A DNA stretch of 10,812 nucleotides. It comes from Desulfonatronospira sp. Its GTDB lineage: Bacteria; Desulfobacterota; Desulfovibrionia; Desulfovibrionales; Desulfonatronovibrionaceae. The translations under genes were made by a program, and so were the position numbers. Shown here piece after piece: positions 5,978 to 10,812 of the stretch. The notes beneath the pieces are model-generated. The model made no database searches. It had not been told where the DNA came from and saw nothing but the letters and a program-made list of their open reading frames with translations. The stretch covers positions 1-10,812 of the forward strand of contig PWGS01000022.1 in the NCBI GenBank assembly GCA_003554505.1, read 5' to 3'. Every line of letters begins with the position of its first letter. Within the stretch, counting starts at the first letter, position 1.

Positions 5978-6901
5978 ATGCCCCTGACATCCCCCAAGGA
6001 AATGTTCGACAAGGCTTATCAGGGCGGCTACGCCATCGGCGCTTTCAATGTCAACAACATGGAGATCATCCAGGGCATAATGAAGGCCGGAGAGGCAGAG
6101 CAGTCACCCCTTATTCTCCAGGTATCCGCTGGCGCCCGCAAGTATGCCGGGCAGAACTACATCATGAAACTCATGGAGGCCGCCCTCAAGGAATCGAATC
6201 TGCCCGTGGTTCTCCACCTGGACCATGGACAGAACTTCGAGATCTGCCGGGATGTAATAAGCGACGGTTTCACCTCGGTCATGATCGACGGCTCTCACCT
6301 GCCCTTTGAGGAGAACATAGCCCTGACAAAGCAGGTGGTGGAATGCGCCCATGGACAGGGGGTATGGGTTGAGGCCGAGCTTGGCCGTCTGGCCGGTGTG
6401 GAGGATGAAGTCAGCTCCAAGGAAAACGTTTTCACCGACCCGGATGAAGCAGTGGAATTCGTGGAGCGTACCGGCTGCGACTCCCTGGCCATAGCCATAG
6501 GCACAAGTCACGGGGCCTACAAGTTCAAGGGCGAACCCCCCCTGGACTTTGACCGCCTGGAACAGATCTCATCCAGGCTGCCGGGATATCCCCTGGTGCT
6601 GCATGGAGCCTCCTCTGTGCTGCCGGAGTTTATCGACATGGCCAACCGTTACGGCGGACAGGTTTCCGACGCAAAAGGAGTTCCAGAGGATTTTCTGCGC
6701 CGGGCCGCCAAATCAGGAGTATGCAAAATCAATATAGACACCGACATCAGGCTGGCCATGACTGCGGTTATCCGCAAATTCTTTCATGAAAAGCCTCAGG
6801 AATTCGATCCCCGCAAGTACCTGGGACCGGCCAGGGAAGCAGTGCAGGAGATGGTCCAGCACAAAATCAAGAACGTTCTGGGATCTTCCAACCGGATTTA
6901 A
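5978..6901 (+). CDS. fba: Fructose-1,6-bisphosphate aldolase, class II
   Basis: This zinc-dependent enzyme reversibly splits fructose-1,6-bisphosphate into dihydroxyacetone phosphate and glyceraldehyde-3-phosphate. The 307-aa product is of the shorter class IIB type. Catalytic D82 and zinc ligand H83 lie in LHLDHG (79-84). E134 follows in EAELG, then zinc ligands H178 in GTSHGAYKF and H209 in LHGASS, and the phosphate-binding NIDTD at 252-256. The start has a strong AAGGAGGA site. gap follows on the same strand after 144 nt, so the pair supplies two consecutive steps of glycolysis or gluconeogenesis. Tagatose-bisphosphate aldolases share the fold, but the gap neighbour favours fructose bisphosphate. 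All key residues are intact. Confidence 0.95.
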   Translation: MPLTSPKEMFDKAYQGGYAIGAFNVNNMEIIQGIMKAGEAEQSPLILQVSAGARKYAGQNYIMKLMEAALKESNLPVVLHLDHGQNFEICRDVISDGFTSVMIDGSHLPFEENIALTKQVVECAHGQGVWVEAELGRLAGVEDEVSSKENVFTDPDEAVEFVERTGCDSLAIAIGTSHGAYKFKGEPPLDFDRLEQISSRLPGYPLVLHGASSVLPEFIDMANRYGGQVSDAKGVPEDFLRRAAKSGVCKINIDTDIRLAMTAVIRKFFHEKPQEFDPRKYLGPAREAVQEMVQHKIKNVLGSSNRI

Positions 6902-6932
6902 TGGGGTTTCCTGGTCCGCCGGCCGTCCACTT

Positions 6933-6962
6933 CACGCCGAAGGCGCTCATGCCCCGGGCGTG
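6933..6962 (+). other. GC-rich overlapping hairpins after fba
   Basis: Two small hairpins stand in tandem 34 nt after the fba stop: CGCC-GAA-GGCG (6935-6945) and CATGCC-CCG-GGCGTG (6948-6962, one G-T wobble). An alternative pairing of CACGCC (6933-6938) with GGCGTG (6957-6962) would replace both. Only a short ATTT follows, so this is a poor intrinsic terminator. It could instead stabilise the fba mRNA 3' end or reduce read-through into gap. Confidence 0.4.
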
Positions 6963-6976
6963 ATTTAAGCACCTGA

Positions 6977-7005
6977 TTTACAAGTCCTGCAAAAGGATTT
7001 AATAT
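6977..7005 (+). promoter_or_regulatory. Candidate sigma-70 promoter for gap
   Basis: A -35-like TTTACA (6977-6982, 5 of 6 matches) and a -10-like TAATAT (7000-7005, 4 of 6) are 17 nt apart. The predicted start near 7012 leaves a leader of about 34 nt before the AAGGAG site at 7034-7039. The better-looking TATAAT at 7023-7028 is too close to the ribosome site to serve gap. Confidence 0.4.
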
Positions 7006-7045
7006 TATTAGAGTTGCAAAACTATAATCTTTCAAGGAGTGAAAA

Positions 7046-8044
7046 ATGGCAGTCAAGGTAGGAATCAACGGTTTCGGTCGTATCGGCAGATACATGACCA
7101 GGTTACTTGCAGGTAATCAGGAGCTGCAGCTGGTGGCCATAAACGCCAGGGCAGAAAACAAAGACCTGGCACACCTCTTTAAATACGATTCGGTACACGG
7201 CACTTTTCCGGGCGAGGTCCAGGCCAATGAAAAGGGCTTTACCATTGACGGTGTCCAGGTCCTGGTCACCAGGCAGGGACCGGGTGAATGGTCCTGGGGG
7301 GATCTGGGAACAGACATGGTTCTGGAGACCACGGGCAAGTTCACCGACCGGGAAAGTAACGAAAAACACCTTTCCTGCGGAGCCAGAAAAGTCCTTATAA
7401 GCGCGCCGGGCAAAAACCCGGACAATACCATCGTGGTTGGCGTAAACGACAAGGACCTGCGCCCCGAGGACAAAATCATCTCCAACGCCTCCTGCACCAC
7501 CAACTGCCTGGCCCCTGCAGCCAGAGTGCTGCATGAAAGCTTCGGCATCAGACACGGGCTCATGACCACCATCCACTCCTACACCATGAGCCAGAGGATT
7601 CTGGACGGGTCGCACAAGGACATACGCCGTGCCAGGGCCGCGGCCATGTCCATGATTCCCACAACCACCGGGGCGGCCCGCATGGTTACCCAGGTTATCC
7701 CCGAACTCAAGGGCAGGCTGGACGGCATGGCGGTCCGGGTACCCACAGCCAACGTATCCCTGGTGGACCTTGTAGCGGAAGGGGATAAAAAGACCACCGC
7801 CCAGGAAGTGAACCAGGCCCTGCAGGCAGCAGCAGAGGGACCCCTCAAGGATATTCTGGGATACACAGAGATACCCCTTGTTTCAGTGGATTACAACGGC
7901 AGCACCTACGGCGGCGTGGTGGACGGTCCGTTGACCTCGGTCATGGACGATACCCAGGTCAAGCTCATCATCTGGTATGACAACGAAGCCGGCTTCTGCA
8001 ACCAGCTTCTGAGGCTGATGCACAAAGCCAAGGCCACCATGTAA
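7046..8044 (+). CDS. gap: Glyceraldehyde-3-phosphate dehydrogenase, type I
   Basis: This enzyme interconverts glyceraldehyde-3-phosphate and 1,3-bisphosphoglycerate with NAD(P). The 332-aa product has the Rossmann motif GINGFGRIG (6-14), catalytic C150 in ASCTTN (148-153), H177 in TIHSYT, and the conserved WYDNEAGF near the C-terminus (310-317). Cofactor determinants are unusual: the acidic residue after IN that selects NAD in classical enzymes (Asp32 of Bacillus GAPDH) is Ala34, followed by Arg35. The Leu-Pro of the classical DLPHKD loop is Gly188-Ser189 (DGSHKD), like the Ala-Ser of chloroplast enzymes. An NADP-accepting, gluconeogenic enzyme is therefore inferred. The start has AAGGAG 6 nt upstream. 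The gene lies downstream of fba and ends 4 nt before the convergent hydrolase gene. Confidence 0.96.
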   Translation: MAVKVGINGFGRIGRYMTRLLAGNQELQLVAINARAENKDLAHLFKYDSVHGTFPGEVQANEKGFTIDGVQVLVTRQGPGEWSWGDLGTDMVLETTGKFTDRESNEKHLSCGARKVLISAPGKNPDNTIVVGVNDKDLRPEDKIISNASCTTNCLAPAARVLHESFGIRHGLMTTIHSYTMSQRILDGSHKDIRRARAAAMSMIPTTTGAARMVTQVIPELKGRLDGMAVRVPTANVSLVDLVAEGDKKTTAQEVNQALQAAAEGPLKDILGYTEIPLVSVDYNGSTYGGVVDGPLTSVMDDTQVKLIIWYDNEAGFCNQLLRLMHKAKATM

Positions 8045-8048
8045 TTTT

Positions 8049-8888
8049 TCAAAGCCTTACAACCTGGCCCTGGAACACCCCGAAACACTCCAGGGCCATT
8101 CCCTTTCCGTTGATCTCCCCTGCACACTGCTGCACCATGTCATCAACCCCGTGGTCACTTCTGTCCTGGTTGTGATGAAAAAGACCCAGCCTCTTTGCCC
8201 TGGAAGCTGCAGCAAGTTCCATGGCCTGCGTACAGGTTGAATGGCCCCAGCCCTTTTTGTGCCTGTATTCTGCAGGGGTGAACTCGCTGTCGTGCACCAG
8301 CAGATCCGCGTTTCGGGCGAACCGGGCATATTCCTCAAAAGAAGCCCCGCCCCGGTGACAATATCCCAGTTCGTTATCCGTGAGAAAAACAAACGTCCTG
8401 CCGTCGCTGCTTATCCTGAAACCCTGGCCCAGATTGGGGTGGGACAGGACAATGGTCTCCAGGTAAAAGCCCTGCATCTCCAGACCGCTTTGAAACTCCT
8501 GGTAATCAATTCCCGACATCACCTGGTTGTACGGGACTGGAAAATGCGGCGGCCGCAAGAGATTCTTGAAGACCAGCTTGGGCAGGTCGCCCTGCAGCCG
8601 GGGCTGACCATAAAGGTTGAGCCTGAATCCGTGCTGATACAGAGGCTGAAAAAACGGCAGCCCCATAATATGATCCCAGTGGGTATGGGTAAAAAAAAGA
8701 TCCGCCCGGGAAGCCTGCTCCTTTAACAAGCTGGCCCCGAGCCTTCGAATGCCTGTGCCGGCATCCAGGATAATCCTGCCGCCCTTGTCACTTCTGACTT
8801 CCACGCAGGAGGTTTCTCCTCCGTATCTGGCATACTCGGGACCGCAAACCGGAACGGATCCCCTGGAACACCAGAAAATAATCTCCAT
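8049..8888 (-). CDS. Metallo-beta-lactamase-fold hydrolase, substrate unknown
   Basis: The 279-aa product belongs to the MBL-fold superfamily, in a branch resembling RNase Z and PhnP or cyclic-phosphodiesterase relatives. The N-terminus has RGSVPVCGPEYARYGGETSC (9-28), a hallmark of this branch. LDAGTG (41-46) and the dinuclear metal motif HTHWDH (68-73) follow. Further candidate ligands are H150, D171, D200 and H238 or H239. GWGHST at 213-218 is also conserved in relatives. No signal peptide or membrane segment is visible, so it is cytoplasmic. The ATG at 8886-8888 follows AGGAG with a tight 4-nt spacing. It converges on gap with 4 nt between stops, and its last 16 codons contain the hairpin that probably ends gap transcription. 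The substrate (cyclic phosphate, RNA end or small ester) cannot be read from the sequence. Confidence 0.87.
   Translation of the reverse strand: MEIIFWCSRGSVPVCGPEYARYGGETSCVEVRSDKGGRIILDAGTGIRRLGASLLKEQASRADLFFTHTHWDHIMGLPFFQPLYQHGFRLNLYGQPRLQGDLPKLVFKNLLRPPHFPVPYNQVMSGIDYQEFQSGLEMQGFYLETIVLSHPNLGQGFRISSDGRTFVFLTDNELGYCHRGGASFEEYARFARNADLLVHDSEFTPAEYRHKKGWGHSTCTQAMELAAASRAKRLGLFHHNQDRSDHGVDDMVQQCAGEINGKGMALECFGVFQGQVVRL
8065..8098 (+). terminator. Perfect 10-bp hairpin after gap, inside the convergent hydrolase gene
   Basis: TGGCCCTGGA (8065-8074) and TCCAGGGCCA (8089-8098) are exact reverse complements with a 14-nt loop, followed by TTCCCTTT. The left arm begins 21 nt after the gap stop. 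The hairpin encodes residues near MALECFGVFQGQ of the hydrolase on the other strand. The T-tract is interrupted, so it may be an mRNA 3'-end stabiliser rather than a full terminator. The perfect pairing is seen directly; the function is inferred. Confidence 0.5.
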
Positions 8889-8971
8889 AATACTCCTGTG
8901 TTACCGGCGAGATCATGTTCAAGTGCCACAAACACCACCTCAATACAATAGTTTTTTACTTGCAGTGAAGC

Positions 8972-8985
8972 CTGAATTTGTTCAG
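8972..8985. repeat. Short palindrome in the hydrolase-glutaredoxin divergent region
   Basis: CTGAA-TTTG-TTCAG is a perfect 5-bp inverted repeat in the 198-bp region between the divergent hydrolase and glutaredoxin genes. Its centre is about 80 bp upstream of the transcription start predicted from the sigma-54-like element, which is a usual distance for an enhancer-binding activator. This link is speculative. Confidence 0.25.
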
Positions 8986-9028
8986 AATAAAAAGCGGCTT
9001 TTCACTACTTTCAAAGCTCGGATACCAT

Positions 9029-9064
9029 TATCTGGTCAGCGTTTTGCATGGGGCAAGCCAGATA
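9029..9064 (+). other. Stem-loop just upstream of the glutaredoxin gene
   Basis: TATCTGG (9029-9035) and CCAGATA (9058-9064) form a perfect 7-bp stem. Inside it TTTGC (9043-9047) pairs with GCAAG (9053-9057), including one wobble pair, leaving an internal loop on the left side. The structure ends 11 nt before the GGGAG ribosome site. It overlaps the sigma-54-like element, so it acts either as a DNA site or, if transcription starts further up, as a leader RNA structure. Confidence 0.35.
9033..9048 (+). promoter_or_regulatory. Candidate sigma-54 (RpoN) promoter for the glutaredoxin-like gene
   Basis: The element TGGTCAG-CGTT-TTGCA has the invariant GG (9034-9035) and GC (9046-9047) separated by exactly 10 nt, a full TTGCA -12 box and TGG in the -24 box. 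The middle of the -24 box (CAC in the consensus) does not match. The predicted start near 9059 gives a 28-nt leader, which fits the GGGAG ribosome site at 9076-9080. A sigma-70 alternative (TTTGCA, 16 nt, GATAAT at 9065-9070) would start inside that ribosome site and is less plausible. Confidence 0.4.
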
Positions 9065-9086
9065 GATAATTCACAGGGAGTCCATC

Positions 9087-9341
9087 ATGTCACAGACAGT
9101 AAGAATTTTTGCTCTGAGCACCTGCATCCACTGCAAAAAAGCCAAGGAATACCTGGATGAGTGCAAAGTAAACTACCCCCCGGTCCACGTGGACTGGCTC
9201 ACCGGTGAAGAACGTAACAACAGCCTGGCAGAACTGAAGAAATATAATCCCGCCGCCAGCTTTCCCACCATCCTGGTGGGAGACAGGGTGATTGTGGGCT
9301 TCAAAAAAGACGAGCTGGACCGGGCCCTGGGCATTGCATAG
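9087..9341 (+). CDS. Glutaredoxin-like thiol-disulfide protein
   Basis: The 84-aa product is a minimal thioredoxin-fold protein. It has a CxxC redox site C13-I-H-C16 after the first beta strand, the cis-proline region SFPTILVGD (58-66, P60), and the glycine GF at 71-72 that closes the glutaredoxin fold. The CIHC site differs from the CPYC of classical glutaredoxins and resembles the small NrdH/glutaredoxin-like proteins of anaerobes. A role in reducing protein disulfides is inferred; the electron donor (thioredoxin reductase, glutathione or ferredoxin-linked) is not shown by the neighbours. The start has GGGAG 6 nt upstream. It appears to be a single-gene transcript: a sigma-54-like element and a stem-loop precede it, and terminator-like hairpins follow the stop. 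Confidence 0.88.
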   Translation: MSQTVRIFALSTCIHCKKAKEYLDECKVNYPPVHVDWLTGEERNNSLAELKKYNPAASFPTILVGDRVIVGFKKDELDRALGIA

Positions 9342-9343
9342 CC

Positions 9344-9360
9344 CTGCCGCGCAGCTTTTT
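9344..9360 (+). terminator. Short terminator-like hairpin after the glutaredoxin gene
   Basis: CTGC-CGC-GCAG (9344-9354) is followed by C and five T residues, starting 2 nt after the stop codon. The stem is only 4 bp but all pairs except one are G-C. Its position directly after the gene supports a terminator role. Confidence 0.35.
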
Positions 9361-9392
9361 GGACTTCAAGGTCTGCACACAGCACAGCTCTG

Positions 9393-9421
9393 CCATGCTG
9401 CCGGCATGGGTGAAGTTTTTT
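9393..9421 (+). terminator. Second terminator-like hairpin in the glutaredoxin-valS gap
   Basis: CCATGC-TGCCG-GCATGG (9393-9409) is a perfect 6-bp stem with a 5-nt loop, and a run of six T residues follows after a 6-nt spacer (9416-9421). A third, weaker hairpin, TCCCG-GTTGTCA-CGGGA, lies at 9447-9463 before a T-rich stretch. The gap 9342-9580 (239 nt) otherwise holds only the valS promoter and leader and no gene that I can support. Confidence 0.35.
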
Positions 9422-9481
9422 GCCCGCCCCTGCAGGTACCGCGTGTTCCCGGTTGTCACGGGACGGTTTCTTTGACTGTAT

Positions 9482-9508
9482 TTGACGATAAACTCCTTTA
9501 GGTATAAT
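9482..9508 (+). promoter_or_regulatory. valS: Sigma-70 promoter for valS
   Basis: TTGACG (9482-9487, 5 of 6 matches) and a perfect TATAAT (9503-9508) are 15 nt apart; shifting the -35 by one base (TTTGAC) gives 16 nt. The predicted start near 9515 leaves a leader of about 65 nt with a GGAG site 6 nt before the ATG. The leader is too short for a T-box and shows no extended structure beyond a GCTGCAGC palindrome. Confidence 0.6.
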
Positions 9509-9580
9509 AGAGCACTTTTGCATTCAGCAAGCGCTGCAGCCCGCAGATCGTGAATCCCTGTCAAATATACGGAGTTTGAG

Positions 9581-10812
9581 ATGCCAGAGAGTCTGCCCAA
9601 AGGTTTTGAGCCCCGGGACGGGGAAAAAAAATGGACAACTTACTGGAATGACAACCAGAGCTTCACTCCTTCGGATGAGCCCGGTGGCAAATCCTACAGC
9701 ATAGTCATCCCTCCGCCCAATGTCACGGGCACTCTTCATATGGGTCATGCCTTGAACCTCACCCTGCAGGACATCCTGTGCCGCTATCACCGCCAGCAGG
9801 GGTACGACGTCCTCTGGGTGCCGGGCACCGACCATGCCGGCATCGCCACCCAGAACGTGGTGGAAAAATCCCTGGCCGCCCAGGGCACAACCAGGCAGGA
9901 CCTGGGCCGGGAGGAATTCGTCCGGCAGGTCTGGCAGTGGAAGGAAGAGTACGGAGGCAAAATCCTGAACCAGATAAGCAGGATAGGTGCTTCCGTGGAC
10001 TGGAGCCGGCTTAGGTTCACCATGGACGACGGGCTTTCCCGGGCAGTGCGTGAAGTATTTGTAAAACTTTATGAACAGGGGCTTATTTATCAGGGGGATT
10101 ACATCATCAACTGGTGCATCCGCTGCCACACGGCCCTGTCCGATCTGGAAGTGGAATACTCCGAGGTTGACGGCGGGCTTTACCATCTGCGCTACCCCCT
10201 GGAGGACGGCTCCGGACACCTGGTGGTGGCCACCACCAGGCCCGAGACCATGCTTGGGGACACCGCAGTAGCGGTAAACCCGGAAGACGAGCGCTACAGG
10301 CCCCTCATCGGCAAAAACGCCGTCCTGCCCTTTTTAAACCGCAGGCTGCCCATCATAGGCGACGAATACGTGGACATGGAGTTCGGCACCGGGTGCCTGA
10401 AAATCACTCCGGCCCACGATCCCAATGACTTTGAACTGGGCCGCAAGCACGGCCTGGAACTCATCCAGGTCATAGACGACCTGGGCGCAATGACCCCGGA
10501 GGCCGGCGAACAGTTCGCCGGGCTGGACCGCATGGAGTGCCGCAAAAAAATCCTGCAGGAATTAAAGGAAAAAGACCTCCTGGAAAGCTCTGCAGACCAC
10601 AGGCACAGCGTGGGGCACTGCTACCGCTGCAGCGCCGTCTTGGAGCCCTACGTATCCAGGCAGTGGTTCGTCAAAGTCGGCCCCCTGGCCAGCAAGGCCC
10701 GGGATGCTGTATCCGGCGGAGATACGCGTATTGTGCCCGGACAGTGGGCCAAGACATATTTTGAATGGATGGACAACATCCGGGACTGGTGCATCTCCAG
10801 GCAGATCTGGTG
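9581..10812 (+). CDS. valS: Valyl-tRNA synthetase, N-terminal part (cut by window end)
   Basis: This class I synthetase charges tRNA-Val with valine and edits mis-activated threonine. The frame is open from ATG 9581 to the window end, 410 codons of a family usually about 880-950 aa. The N-terminal half of the Rossmann fold has PPPNVTGTLHMGHAL (44-58), with the class I HIGH motif as HMGH at 53-56, and VLWVPGTDHAGIATQ shortly after. The CP1 editing domain contains TTRPETMLGDTAVAVNP (218-234) and a cysteine pair CYRC. The window ends in DWCISRQIW (402-410), which precedes the catalytic core's second half, so the KMSKS loop, anticodon-binding domain and C-terminal coiled coil lie outside. The start follows GGAG 6 nt upstream and gives the usual N-terminus (LPKGFEP). 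Transcription is probably from its own promoter. Confidence 0.96.
   Translation, partial: MPESLPKGFEPRDGEKKWTTYWNDNQSFTPSDEPGGKSYSIVIPPPNVTGTLHMGHALNLTLQDILCRYHRQQGYDVLWVPGTDHAGIATQNVVEKSLAAQGTTRQDLGREEFVRQVWQWKEEYGGKILNQISRIGASVDWSRLRFTMDDGLSRAVREVFVKLYEQGLIYQGDYIINWCIRCHTALSDLEVEYSEVDGGLYHLRYPLEDGSGHLVVATTRPETMLGDTAVAVNPEDERYRPLIGKNAVLPFLNRRLPIIGDEYVDMEFGTGCLKITPAHDPNDFELGRKHGLELIQVIDDLGAMTPEAGEQFAGLDRMECRKKILQELKEKDLLESSADHRHSVGHCYRCSAVLEPYVSRQWFVKVGPLASKARDAVSGGDTRIVPGQWAKTYFEWMDNIRDWCISRQIW

Noticed and set aside
7023..7028. Perfect TATAAT upstream of gap as its -10 box
   Set aside because: A start about 7 nt downstream would fall within the AAGGAG ribosome site, leaving no usable leader; the -35 partner TTAATA is also poor.
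8910..8935. Minus-strand TGGCAC upstream of the hydrolase as a sigma-54 -24 box
   Set aside because: The -24 half is perfect, but the position 10 nt after GG carries TG instead of the required GC, so there is no -12 box.
9394..9474. A 26-codon plus-strand frame starting ATGCTGCCG in the glutaredoxin-valS gap
   Set aside because: It has no ribosome site, its start lies inside a terminator-like hairpin, and the sequence matches no family that I recognise.
9515..9580. valS leader as a T-box or tRNA-sensing riboswitch
   Set aside because: The leader is only about 65 nt, has no T-box consensus sequence and no terminator/antiterminator pair.
9524..10219. A 231-codon open frame on the minus strand
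   Set aside because: It is antisense to the HMGH and editing regions of valS and would also cross its leader; it has no recognisable domain.

Overview
The window looks like conserved chromosomal backbone of an anaerobic bacterium. The best guess is a sulfate-reducing deltaproteobacterium of the Desulfovibrionales type. The evidence is a four-subunit ferredoxin-dependent 2-oxoacid oxidoreductase, a class IIB aldolase next to a GAPDH, and the style of the protein sequences. That assignment comes from recognising families, not from a database search. Nearly every gene is a housekeeping gene with intact active-site motifs. No phage, transposase, CRISPR array or defence system is visible.

Left block, minus strand (1-1801): an OB-fold/HD-domain exoribonuclease-like gene overlaps tmk (thymidylate kinase) by 25 nt. 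Eleven nt after the tmk stop comes tRNA-Val(UAC). Five nt after that, a second tRNA (probably Asp) runs off the left edge. A consensus -35 box lies inside the last codons of tmk and may drive the tRNAs.

Middle block, plus strand (2034-5863): a 2x[4Fe-4S] ferredoxin subunit (korD), a 207-bp structured gap, then korA-korB-korC and surE packed with gaps or overlaps of a few bases. KorABCD would interconvert 2-oxoglutarate and succinyl-CoA with ferredoxin, the usual route to 2-oxoglutarate in anaerobes with a branched TCA pathway. SurE is a nucleotidase translated from the end of korC.

Right-centre, plus strand (5978-8044): fba then gap, two enzymes of the lower, reversible part of glycolysis/gluconeogenesis. 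Each has its own leader with inverted repeats or promoter-like boxes. The GAPDH carries the residue pattern of NADP-accepting enzymes. gap converges, 4 nt apart, on a minus-strand metallo-beta-lactamase-fold hydrolase (8049-8888). The hairpin that probably ends gap transcription lies inside the coding region of that hydrolase.

Right edge, plus strand (9087-10812): a small glutaredoxin-like protein behind a candidate sigma-54 promoter and a structured leader, then a 239-bp gap with terminator-like hairpins and a sigma-70 promoter, then valS (valyl-tRNA synthetase). valS is cut by the window end just before its KMSKS loop. The most useful items to check are regulatory: the tRNA promoter inside tmk, the sigma-54-type element, the gap terminator inside the neighbouring gene and the structured korD-korA gap. 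I did not find a convincing undescribed multi-gene system.
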